Origin: Candidatus Egaibacter danicus
GTDB lineage: Bacteria; Pseudomonadota; Gammaproteobacteria; Burkholderiales; Burkholderiaceae
Assembly (NCBI GenBank): GCA_011391115.1
Contig: JAABRC010000109.1
Coordinates: forward strand, 1-6,628
Length of the DNA stretch: 6,628 nucleotides
Direction: 5' to 3'
The notes below the pieces were generated by a model. That model had not been told where the DNA came from, did not search any database, and saw only the letters and a program-made list of their open reading frames with translations. Made by a program: the position numbers and the translations under genes. Every line of letters begins with the position of its first letter. Position 1 is the first letter of the stretch. Below, piece by piece: positions 1 through 6,291 of this stretch.

Positions 1-181
1 CAGCTTCGACATCATTGCTGTCTTTGAACTGCCGTGAAAACTTCTGCTCTTCTTCCAGCGTGAGCATGGGCAGGCGGTTGGCTGCCGAAATATATGCATC
101 CAGATTGCCCAGCGACGGCACGACCGACCATGGATTGCCCAACGCCGGTGTAGGGATAGCCATTGCAATTTGATGTGACAT
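1..181 (-). CDS. rpoH: RNA polymerase sigma-32 factor RpoH (N-terminal part, runs off the window)
   Basis: Heat-shock sigma factor that directs core RNA polymerase to chaperone and protease promoters. Only the first 60 codons are present; the gene continues beyond position 1. The reading begins MSHQIAMAIPTPALGNPW and continues with LGNLDAYISAANRLPMLT followed by an acidic EEEQKF segment. This matches the usual start of betaproteobacterial RpoH (NPW..VP.LGNLDAYI...NRLPMLT.EEE), leading into sigma region 1.2. The start at 181 is chosen because an AAGGAG Shine-Dalgarno lies 7 nt upstream; the in-frame ATG six codons later has no ribosome-binding site. The gene is divergent from the MCP gene. A perfect CIRCE operator lies 31 nt upstream, so HrcA repression is likely. 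Identification is by recognition of the N-terminal motif; the DNA-binding regions 2 and 4 are outside the window. Confidence 0.9.
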   Translation of the reverse strand, partial: MSHQIAMAIPTPALGNPWSVVPSLGNLDAYISAANRLPMLTLEEEQKFSRQFKDSNDVEA

Positions 182-188
182 ACCAGAA

Positions 189-194
189 CTCCTT
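189..194 (-). promoter_or_regulatory. Ribosome-binding site of rpoH
   Basis: On the minus strand this reads AAGGAG, a near-consensus Shine-Dalgarno, with 7 nt to the ATG at 181. It fixes the rpoH start. Confidence 0.8.
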
Positions 195-209
195 GTGTTC
201 AATGTTTGA

Positions 210-239
210 ATATTAGCACTCTCTTCGAGTGAGTGCTAA
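210..239 (-). promoter_or_regulatory. Candidate sigma-70-type promoter of rpoH, overlapped by CIRCE
   Basis: On the minus strand, TTAGCA (234-239; 4 of 6 to TTGACA) and TAATAT (210-215; 4 of 6 to TATAAT) are separated by 18 nt. Transcription would start roughly 20-25 nt before the rpoH ATG. Both boxes overlap the CIRCE inverted repeat, so bound HrcA would block polymerase. The CIRCE arm itself supplies part of the -35 match, so the promoter call is tentative and a start further upstream is possible. Confidence 0.4.
213..239. promoter_or_regulatory. CIRCE operator (HrcA-binding inverted repeat)
   Basis: The left arm TTAGCACTC (213-221) and right arm GAGTGCTAA (231-239) are separated by exactly 9 nt (222-230). 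This is the textbook CIRCE consensus with no mismatch in either arm. CIRCE is bound by the repressor HrcA, whose activity depends on GroEL, and is normally found before groESL or dnaK/hrcA operons. Here it stands immediately upstream of rpoH, about 31 nt before its ATG. This suggests that the sigma-32 gene is itself under HrcA control. Confidence 0.95.
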
Positions 240-287
240 TCCATTAGTTCAATCGGGGTGATAGCCCCATGTATGCCGCTAAAACAT

Positions 288-299
288 TGACATATGTCA
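288..299. repeat. 12-bp perfect palindrome in the rpoH/MCP divergent region
   Basis: TGACATATGTCA is a perfect dyad located between the rpoH control region and the MCP leader. It overlaps a TTGACA hexamer (287-292) that could be a -35 box toward the MCP gene, although no convincing -10 follows at 16-18 nt (the sequence there is T-rich, around 309-316). It could be a transcription-factor site; no specific regulator is recognised. Confidence 0.4.
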
Positions 300-350
300 T
301 GGACTTGGGTTTTTCGCGTCGATAGACTCTGTTGCTTCCGTCGGGATGCC

Positions 351-457
351 TTCTGCCTGATTCGTGCAGGAGGGGGCGTTCTTGGCGGGTGGAACGCAAG
401 CGGCGTAATAGTGGTTCCGGTGAACCAAAGCCAGACCGCTGTTTCCCAAACTGGGAG
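351..457 (+). other. Hairpin-rich 5' leader of the MCP gene
   Basis: Four consecutive short hairpins can be drawn. They are TTCTGC (351-356) with GCAGGA (366-371, one G.U pair); GCGTTC (376-381) with GAACGC (392-397); TGGTTC (412-417) with GAACCA (422-427) around a CGGT tetraloop; and TTCCCA (443-448) with TGGGAG (452-457, one G.U pair). The last one contains the MCP Shine-Dalgarno. The rest of 241-463 shows no supported gene. I looked for the c-di-GMP-I (GEMM) riboswitch core and did not find its 5' half. Confidence 0.4.
453..457 (+). promoter_or_regulatory. Ribosome-binding site of the MCP gene
   Basis: GGGAG lies 6 nt before the ATG at 464 and decides that start over the upstream in-frame ATG at 332. 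It is contained in the 3' arm of a small hairpin (443-457), so it may be partly occluded in the mRNA. Confidence 0.6.
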
Positions 458-463
458 TTTGCC

Positions 464-2437
464 ATGGGTCTGTTTATCCGCAACTTGCGCTTTGCGCACA
501 AGTTCCTACTCATTTCTTTGCTGGCTATGTTGATGCTAGCGGTGCCGACTGTCATATTTGTGCGGGTAAACCTTGAGCACATCGCTTCGGCCCAGCGGGA
601 GGTTCGTGGATTGGGTCCAATTCAGGACACCATGAAGCTGACGCAGTTGTCCCAACAACACCGGGGAATGTCCGCCGTTTTGCTGGCCGGAAACGACGCT
701 CAGGCGCCCGTACGGCAGGCCAAAGAGGCCGAAGTGAGCCAGGCGATAGCCAAAGTACAGACTTCCGTGGCCCAGTTGGGTAACGCCAAGTTGGGCGCAT
801 TGGCGGCCAAAATCAACGATGACTGGAAATCCCTTTCAACCGCCGTTGCTGGCAAGGCCATCGCCGGTCCCGAGAGTTTTGCACGGCACACAGCCCTGAT
901 AGCAGAAGAACTGACATTGGTCGAAGACATCGTGAATGCGTCGGGCATCGCGCTGGACCCAACGGCCGCGGGCTACTACCTGCAGTTGGCAGTGCTGCAG
1001 CATATGCCCCGGGTAACTGAAGGTTTGGGGCAGCTGCGGGCACGGGGTTCTGCGTTGCTCGTTCGCGCCAGTGCTACGCCCGAGGACAAGGTTCGCATTG
1101 AAGTGCTGGGCAGCGGCATCCGCAGCAGCTTGGGCGCCGCCCGCAAAAGCATTGAGTTGGCATCCACCGCCAATCCAGCGCTGACTTCCCTGGTCGGCGA
1201 TGCGTTGTCCAAGGCCGTGAGCGCCACCGATGAAGGTATGCGTTTGGTGGATGACAAGATTTTGCGGGCGGAAGCGCTGAACTATCCTTCTGCGGATTAT
1301 TTTGCGGCAATGACCAAGACCATTGACGTGCAGTTTGGCCTCATCACGGTGGCGTTTGATGCATTGCGCAAGCAACTCGACGACACCGTTGCGGCCGCCC
1401 AGCGTGAATTGTTTTGGGGCGGCGCCATCGTCGCTTTGATGACGGCGCTGGCTGTATGGATCATGGTGATGATTACCCGCACTACGACGTCGTCGGTGAA
1501 CTTGGCGCTGGAACTCGCACGTGCGGTGGCGGCTGGGGACCTGAGTCAGCGTATTGAGGCGCGAGGCAATGACGAAATGGGCCATTTGCTGGCGGCATTG
1601 ACAGAGATGCAGGCTAGTTTGGCGAAAGTCGTGACGACCGTTCGCCAGGGTTCGGAAGGGGTGGCCACTGCCAGCGCTGAAATCGCTCAGGGCAACAATG
1701 ACATGTCTGCCCGCACCGAAAGCCAGGCCAGTGCACTTGAGCAAACGGCGGCCAGTATGGAGGAGTTGAGCGGCACGGTGCGCCAGAACGCGGACAGTGC
1801 GCGAACGGCGAACCAACTGGCCGTCAGCGCGTCTACTGTGGCCGTCAGAGGCGGCGAAGTCGTGGCCCAAGTGGTGGATACGATGCGAGGCATCAACGAT
1901 TCTTCGCGCAAAATTTCCGACATCATCCAGGTTATTGATGGCATCGCGTTTCAGACCAATATCCTGGCGTTGAACGCCGCCGTGGAAGCGGCACGGGCCG
2001 GGGAGCAGGGGCGCGGTTTTGCGGTCGTGGCCAGCGAGGTGCGGTCCCTGGCCGGGCGCAGCGCCGATGCTGCGAAAGAGATCAAGATGCTGATCAACGC
2101 CAGTGTGGAGCGCGTAGAGCATGGAACGACGTTGGTGGACGAGGCGGGTGCCACGATGACCGAGGTTGTGACCAGCATCCGGCGCGTCACCGACATCATG
2201 GGTGAAATCAGCGCTGCCAGCAATGAGCAGGCGCTGGGGGTGGCCCAAGTGGGAGAGGCTGTCAAGCAAATGGATGAGGTGACCCAGCAAAACGCGGCCC
2301 TGGTCGAAGAAATGGCTGCTGCTGCGAGCAGTCTGAAAAACCAGTCCAGCGATCTCGTCGACGCCGTCAGCGTCTTCAAACTCGATACCGTTGGGACTGC
2401 GCGAGGGCGTGCAAGCCTGGCATTGCGCTCCAGTTGA
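464..2437 (+). CDS. Transmembrane methyl-accepting chemotaxis protein (MCP)
   Basis: Chemoreceptor of 657 residues that senses a periplasmic cue and controls CheA through CheW. TM1 is about residues 13-35. A periplasmic helical domain (about 36-314) contains [14 protein letters not shown] near 64-77; the ligand is unknown. TM2 is about 315-337, and a HAMP domain follows to about 390, with AAGDL at 356-360. The signalling domain has the near-invariant hairpin tip ([20 protein letters not shown], about 494-513, then [14 protein letters not shown]). Glu/Gln/Ala-rich methylation helices lie near 425-446 and 580-621. The protein ends in a VSVFKLD block and a short tail, without a C-terminal NWETF-type CheR/CheB tether. 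The HAMP first helix lacks the usual proline (ITRTTTSS rather than ITRP-like). The start at 464 has a GGGAG site and puts TM1 close to the N-terminus. The 44 extra codons from 332 look non-coding. The next gene follows after 9 nt. Confidence 0.95.
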   Translation: MGLFIRNLRFAHKFLLISLLAMLMLAVPTVIFVRVNLEHIASAQREVRGLGPIQDTMKLTQLSQQHRGMSAVLLAGNDAQAPVRQAKEAEVSQAIAKVQTSVAQLGNAKLGALAAKINDDWKSLSTAVAGKAIAGPESFARHTALIAEELTLVEDIVNASGIALDPTAAGYYLQLAVLQHMPRVTEGLGQLRARGSALLVRASATPEDKVRIEVLGSGIRSSLGAARKSIELASTANPALTSLVGDALSKAVSATDEGMRLVDDKILRAEALNYPSADYFAAMTKTIDVQFGLITVAFDALRKQLDDTVAAAQRELFWGGAIVALMTALAVWIMVMITRTTTSSVNLALELARAVAAGDLSQRIEARGNDEMGHLLAALTEMQASLAKVVTTVRQGSEGVATASAEIAQGNNDMSARTESQASALEQTAASMEELSGTVRQNADSARTANQLAVSASTVAVRGGEVVAQVVDTMRGINDSSRKISDIIQVIDGIAFQTNILALNAAVEAARAGEQGRGFAVVASEVRSLAGRSADAAKEIKMLINASVERVEHGTTLVDEAGATMTEVVTSIRRVTDIMGEISAASNEQALGVAQVGEAVKQMDEVTQQNAALVEEMAAAASSLKNQSSDLVDAVSVFKLDTVGTARGRASLALRSS

Positions 2438-2446
2438 GCCTTTGGC

Positions 2447-5400
2447 ATGAAGCGCGCGTTGGCGGCTCTTTGGCTGCTGTTATTGTTTATATTTTCGGAA
2501 TCGGCGTGGGCGCAGTCCCCTATCCGGTTCGGCGTGCTTTCGTTTCGCCCCGATACGCGTTCTTTGGCGCAGTGGCAGCCGCTGGCGGGATACCTTGAAT
2601 CGGAGCTGAAGCGGCCGGTGCAGCTGTCAGTGCATGACCTTCCGGGACTCGAAGCTGCGGTGGCCAGTGGTGCGCTGGATGTGGTCTTTACCAACCCCGG
2701 GCACTACATCCTGCTGAACCAGCGCTATGCCTTGTCGGCACCCCTGGCGACCCAGGTAAACGCCGTGGGGGACGCAGACGTGTCTGCATTTGGCGGGGTC
2801 ATTTTTACGCGCGCTGATGCTGCGCGTATCGATGCGCTGTCGGACATTTCTGGCCAGCGTGTTGCGGTGACCAGCGTCAACTTTCTCGGGGGTTACCAGC
2901 TGCAGGCCTCGGTCCTGCAGAAGGCGGGTCTGCCCGTGCTCGGGACAGGCGCGCTGGTAGTGACAGGAATGCCGCAAGACAACGTCGTCACCGCAGTCAT
3001 GTCCGGTCGTGCTGAGGTGGGGTTTGTGCGGACCGGCATACTCGAATCCTTGGTGCAGGAAGGCCGTCTGGAGCCTGAGGCGTTAAAAGTTATCCATCGG
3101 CAGAACCTTGGGCATTTCCCTTACGCCAGTTCCACACCCCTGGTCCCGGAGTGGCCCGTCGCCGTGATGGCCACCGTTGACCCGCAAGTTGCGCGCCGCC
3201 TGGCCATAGCCTTACTGGGGTTGCCGCGCGACAGTCCCGCTGCCATAGCTGCCGGTCTCAGTGGCTTTATGCCGCCAGCCAACTATGGCGAGGTCGAAAC
3301 GCTGTTGCGCAGTATGCGCATGCCGCCCTTTGACGCGCCGCGCGACGTTGTTCTTGCTGACTTGTGGATGCAATACCAGGGCTGGATGGTTGTGTTGGGC
3401 GTGCTGACAGGTTTGCTCGTGTGTGCCGGCGCGGGCCTTTCGGTGCAGTACCGGCGCATGCTGCACGCCAGGCAGCGCGCACGGGCCATCATCCATTCCG
3501 CCATGGACGCTGTCGTCCAGATGAATGCCCAGGGGCTCATTACAGGTTGGAATCCACAGGCCGAACAACTATTTGGCTGGATGCGTGCCGAGGCCATGGG
3601 GCGGGCCATGCACGACACCATCATTCCGGCTCACTACCGCGAGGCCCACCAGGCGGGCTTACAACGACATCTGTCCACGGGGACTTCCACGATGTTGGGC
3701 TCAGTCGTGGAAGTGCAGGCCGTGCACCGGGATGGCCGACTGTTTCCGGTGGAACTGGTGATTACTGCGATGAAGATGGATGGTGCGCGCGAGTTCAATG
3801 CTTTTATTCGTGATATCTCGAATCGCAAGTTGCTTGAAGGCACGCTGCACTTTCTGGCCGATCACAGCGGGGCCAATGGTCGCGAGGGTTTCTTTCCCGC
3901 GTTGGCAGCCTACCTGGCCAGCGCGCTGGATGCCGACTATGTGTGCGTGGACCGGGTGACAGCCGATGGCTTGACGGCCCACAGCGTGGCCGTTTTTCTC
4001 GATGGCAAGTTGCAAGAAAACGTTCAGTATGCCCTCGAGCAGACGCCTTGCGGGGACGTCGTCCAACATGGATTGTGTGTGGTCCCCAGTGGGGTATGCC
4101 AGCGGTTTCCCAAAGACACGGCTTTGCAGGATTTAAGGGCGCAGGGCTACCTTGGCGTGGCGCTGTGGGGAGTGGGTGATAAACCTGTCGGTTTGATCGC
4201 CATCATCCGTCGCAAGCCCATGCAACGCACGCCACTGGCCGAGTCTGTTCTCAGGATGGTCGCTGTGCGGGCCGCCGGTGAACTGGAGCAAGAACAGGCA
4301 CAAGCCCGCCTGCAATTGGCCGGTAGCGTATTTACCCACGCGCGTGAGGGCATACTGATTACCGATGCCCAAGGGCTCATCGTGGACGTCAATGAAACCT
4401 TCTGCACGATTACCGGCTACAGCCGCGCGGAAGCACTGGGCCGAAACCCAAGATTTTTGCAGTCCGGGCGACAGGGCGCTCAGTTTTATGCGGCAATGTG
4501 GGGAGATCTGGCCGAGAAAGGCTTCTGGTCTGGGGAAATCTGGAACAGGCGCAAGGACGGCGAGGTCTACGCCGAGTTGGAAAACATCAGCGTGGTCCGC
4601 GATGCCAGCGGCGCCATCCAGAACTATGTAGGGCTATTCACCGACATCACGCATATCAAGGAGCACCAACGCCAGTTGGAGCACATCGCCCACTTTGATG
4701 TGCTTACAGGCCTGCCCAATCGCGTGCTGCTGGCCGATCGGTTGCAGCAGGCCATGTCGCATTGTCAGCGCCAGGGGCACACGTTGGCATTGGCGTATTT
4801 TGATCTCGATGGATTCAAGGCCGTCAACGATGCGCATGGTCATGCTGCGGGAGATGAACTGCTGATTGCGGTCGCCAATAACGTCAAGTCTGCACTGCGC
4901 GATGGCGATACGCTGGCCCGCATTGGTGGCGATGAGTTTGTCGCGTTGCTGGTGGATATGGAGCCGCTCCCGGCATTTCAGCCAGTGCTGGCCCGATTGC
5001 TGAATGCCGTGGCCTTGCCCGTCCAAGTGGCAGACACCGTGTTGAAAGTTTCTGCCAGCGTTGGCGTCACCATTTATCCCCAAGACGGAGCCGATGCAGA
5101 TCAGTTAATGCGTCACGCCGATCAAGCCATGTACCTTGCCAAACAGGCTGGCAAAAACCGTTACCACCTGTTTGACGTCGCCCGCGACGCTGCAGTGCAA
5201 ACCCAGCGGGAAAGCCTGGAGCACATCCGTTTGGGGTTCGATCACCAGGAATTTGTGCTTTTCTACCAACCCAAGGTGAACATGAGGACCGGCCAGGTGA
5301 TTGGCGCGGAGGCACTGATCCGTTGGCAACACCCCGAACGGGGACTGCTGTCGCCGGCCGCCTTCCTGCCGATCGTGGAGGGTCACCCCCTGAGTGTCGA

Positions 5401-5992
5401 CGTGGGGGAGTGGGTGATTGCGACGGCTTTGGGGCAAATGACGCAATGGCATGCCGCAGGGCTGGAATTGCCGGTCAGTGTAAATATTGCAGCCTGCCAG
5501 CTGCAGCAAACCGGTTTTGTCGACCGGTTGAGAGGACTGCTAGCGGCGCACCCAAGTGTGCCACCCCAGAGCCTGGAACTGGAAATCCTGGAGACCAGTG
5601 CCCTAGAGGACATGCGCGAGGTGTCCGACATCATGCGGGCCTGTCAAGCCTTTGGCGTACGCTTTGCACTGGATGACTTTGGCACCGGCTATTCGTCGCT
5701 GACCTACCTCAAGCACCTTCCTGCAGAAGTGATCAAGATTGACCAAAGTTTTGTGCGCGACATGATGACCGACACGGATGACCTGGCCATCGTGAAGGGG
5801 GTCATTGGGCTGGCTGCAGCCTTTCAGCGCGAGGTGATTGCGGAAGGCGTTGAGACGGCGGTGCATGGGGTCCAACTCCTGGCACTGGGGGCCGAACTGG
5901 CACAAGGTTACGGTATTGCACGGCCTATGCCCGCACACGCCGTCCGGGAATGGGTGGCACGCTGGCAACAGGATGCGGTCTGGTTGGCCTGA
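2447..5992 (+). CDS. Membrane sensor: PhnD-like binding domain, PAS, GAF, PAS, GGDEF, EAL (c-di-GMP synthase/phosphodiesterase)
   Basis: An 1181-residue sensor likely to make and degrade cyclic-di-GMP. A signal peptide (1-22, ending AWA) precedes a PhnD/phosphonate-type periplasmic binding domain (about 25-295; VVFTNPGHYILL near 79-90, then LGGYQLQ and GFVRTG). A TM helix lies at about 312-334. In the cytoplasm come PAS1 (about 343-463), GAF (about 467-615; TPCGDV and three Cys at 535, 544, 551), PAS2 (about 622-738; not LOV, since NPRFLQ replaces NCRFLQ), GGDEF (about 748-910) and EAL (about 921-1175). GGDEF is intact: metal Asp786, GGDEF 827-831, inhibitory RxxD 818-821. EAL is intact: E955, N1013, E1046, E1049, D1076-D1077, K1097, E1133, Q1153. 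The binding domain resembles those of TtrS-type kinases, so phosphonate need not be the ligand. The ATG has only a weak TGAG Shine-Dalgarno overlapping the MCP stop, which suggests translational coupling. Confidence 0.93.
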   Translation: MKRALAALWLLLLFIFSESAWAQSPIRFGVLSFRPDTRSLAQWQPLAGYLESELKRPVQLSVHDLPGLEAAVASGALDVVFTNPGHYILLNQRYALSAPLATQVNAVGDADVSAFGGVIFTRADAARIDALSDISGQRVAVTSVNFLGGYQLQASVLQKAGLPVLGTGALVVTGMPQDNVVTAVMSGRAEVGFVRTGILESLVQEGRLEPEALKVIHRQNLGHFPYASSTPLVPEWPVAVMATVDPQVARRLAIALLGLPRDSPAAIAAGLSGFMPPANYGEVETLLRSMRMPPFDAPRDVVLADLWMQYQGWMVVLGVLTGLLVCAGAGLSVQYRRMLHARQRARAIIHSAMDAVVQMNAQGLITGWNPQAEQLFGWMRAEAMGRAMHDTIIPAHYREAHQAGLQRHLSTGTSTMLGSVVEVQAVHRDGRLFPVELVITAMKMDGAREFNAFIRDISNRKLLEGTLHFLADHSGANGREGFFPALAAYLASALDADYVCVDRVTADGLTAHSVAVFLDGKLQENVQYALEQTPCGDVVQHGLCVVPSGVCQRFPKDTALQDLRAQGYLGVALWGVGDKPVGLIAIIRRKPMQRTPLAESVLRMVAVRAAGELEQEQAQARLQLAGSVFTHAREGILITDAQGLIVDVNETFCTITGYSRAEALGRNPRFLQSGRQGAQFYAAMWGDLAEKGFWSGEIWNRRKDGEVYAELENISVVRDASGAIQNYVGLFTDITHIKEHQRQLEHIAHFDVLTGLPNRVLLADRLQQAMSHCQRQGHTLALAYFDLDGFKAVNDAHGHAAGDELLIAVANNVKSALRDGDTLARIGGDEFVALLVDMEPLPAFQPVLARLLNAVALPVQVADTVLKVSASVGVTIYPQDGADADQLMRHADQAMYLAKQAGKNRYHLFDVARDAAVQTQRESLEHIRLGFDHQEFVLFYQPKVNMRTGQVIGAEALIRWQHPERGLLSPAAFLPIVEGHPLSVDVGEWVIATALGQMTQWHAAGLELPVSVNIAACQLQQTGFVDRLRGLLAAHPSVPPQSLELEILETSALEDMREVSDIMRACQAFGVRFALDDFGTGYSSLTYLKHLPAEVIKIDQSFVRDMMTDTDDLAIVKGVIGLAAAFQREVIAEGVETAVHGVQLLALGAELAQGYGIARPMPAHAVREWVARWQQDAVWLA

Positions 5993-6017
5993 GGGTTTGC
6001 CCGGGGTATTTGCCCAG

Positions 6018-6060
6018 TACTATCAATTTGGTAGCTCCTCAATCAATCAAATCGAGGGCT
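6018..6060 (+). repeat. Intergenic stem-loop repeat of Comamonadaceae style (candidate)
   Basis: After the EAL gene come two hairpins: CTATC (6020-6024) with GGTAG (6030-6034, one T.G pair), then AGC-T-CCTC (6033-6040) with GAGGGCT (6054-6060), which pairs over 7 bp with one bulged T. The CTATCAAWTTGGTAGCT style followed by GGGCTACA strongly recalls an abundant intergenic repeat that I remember from Comamonadaceae genomes. A single copy in this window cannot prove repetition. Confidence 0.4.
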
Positions 6061-6064
6061 ACAA

Positions 6065-6089
6065 CCACATTTTGGCATGTGGGATTTTT
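6065..6089 (+). terminator. Probable Rho-independent terminator of the MCP/c-di-GMP operon
   Basis: CCACAT (6065-6070) pairs perfectly with ATGTGG (6077-6082) around a 6-nt loop, followed by GA and five T (6085-6089). It lies 72 nt after the EAL stop codon. The stem is short and not very G+C rich, so efficiency is uncertain. Confidence 0.5.
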
Positions 6090-6098
6090 CGGTGCGCG

Positions 6099-6123
6099 GG
6101 TGAGGTCTGTAACACCTTTTTTT
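6099..6123 (+). terminator. Weak second terminator-like hairpin with T7 tract
   Basis: GGTG (6099-6102) can pair with CACC (6113-6116), directly followed by seven T (6117-6123). An alternative 4-bp pairing is AGGT with ACCT. The stem is only 4 bp, so at best this is a backup to the hairpin at 6065-6089. Confidence 0.25.
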
Positions 6124-6157
6124 CTTTCAGCTTACCTGCAGTTTTCAGCCAATCTGT

Positions 6158-6166
6158 TGCTACGAT
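6158..6166 (+). promoter_or_regulatory. Candidate extended -10 promoter toward nrdJ
   Basis: TGC followed by TACGAT (6161-6166) forms an extended -10 (TGn plus a 4-of-6 hexamer). No good -35 lies 16-18 nt upstream. If used, the transcript would carry a leader of about 245 nt before nrdJ containing all the structures listed downstream. Confidence 0.25.
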
Positions 6167-6184
6167 GGCGGCGAAGTGAAACCC

Positions 6185-6197
6185 GCATCATTGATGC
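6185..6197. repeat. Perfect 6+1+6 inverted repeat upstream of nrdJ
   Basis: GCATCA-T-TGATGC is a perfect dyad with a 1-nt centre. It lies 5 nt from a second dyad (6203-6218) and just downstream of the candidate extended -10 site, a position suited to a repressor operator. No regulator is recognised. Confidence 0.4.
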
Positions 6198-6202
6198 ACA
6201 GC

Positions 6203-6218
6203 AAAGAAAGATTTCTTT
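6203..6218. repeat. AAAGAAA/TTTCTTT inverted repeat upstream of nrdJ
   Basis: AAAGAAA (6203-6209) and TTTCTTT (6212-6218) are perfectly complementary with 2 nt between them. As RNA the hairpin would be weak and A-U rich, so a DNA-level protein site is the more natural reading. A/T-rich sequence of this sort also arises by chance. Confidence 0.3.
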
Positions 6219-6291
6219 ACTTCGCTAGCATCCGGCAGCGGTGTGTCGCCAGTTCAAATCGGCAGCCCCCAACACAAAAAACTGTCGGAGC

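Noticed and set aside
376..440. c-di-GMP-I (GEMM) riboswitch in the MCP leader
   Set aside because: GGAACGCAAGC resembles the 3' half of the GEMM core, but the required upstream GCAAACC-type half and tetraloop receptor are absent. The segment is explained better by a simple GCGTTC/GAACGC hairpin.
332..463. N-terminal extension of the MCP from the ATG at 332
   Set aside because: The 44 residues are Arg/Cys/Pro-rich and unlike any MCP N-terminus, and they would push TM1 inward. The ATG at 464 has a GGGAG site and gives a normal receptor start.
244..582. 112-codon minus-strand frame over the rpoH/MCP intergenic region
   Set aside because: It overlaps the start of the MCP gene antisense, has no clear ribosome-binding site and no recognisable product. 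The region is better explained as control sequence and leader.
836..2290. Long open frame (484 codons) on the minus strand across the MCP gene
   Set aside because: It lies wholly antisense to a gene with unmistakable MCP motifs. Its product is rich in His, Arg and Gln with no recognisable domain, which is typical of a shadow frame in G+C-rich coding DNA.
4430..4480. LOV (flavin photosensor) identity for PAS2
   Set aside because: The photoactive-cysteine motif NCRFLQ is replaced by NPRFLQ, so the flavin-adduct cysteine is missing.
6241..6275. tRNA 3' end or tRNA remnant (AGTTCAAATC followed by a C-rich stretch)
   Set aside because: The T-loop-like AGTTCAAATC is present, but the flanking T-stem mispairs at several positions. 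No 5' acceptor partner or anticodon arm can be drawn and no CCA follows.
6272..6287. NrdR box upstream of nrdJ
   Set aside because: ACACAAAAAACTGTCG matches the remembered consensus at about 11 of 16 positions but loses dyad symmetry. The second box expected about 31 nt away is absent.
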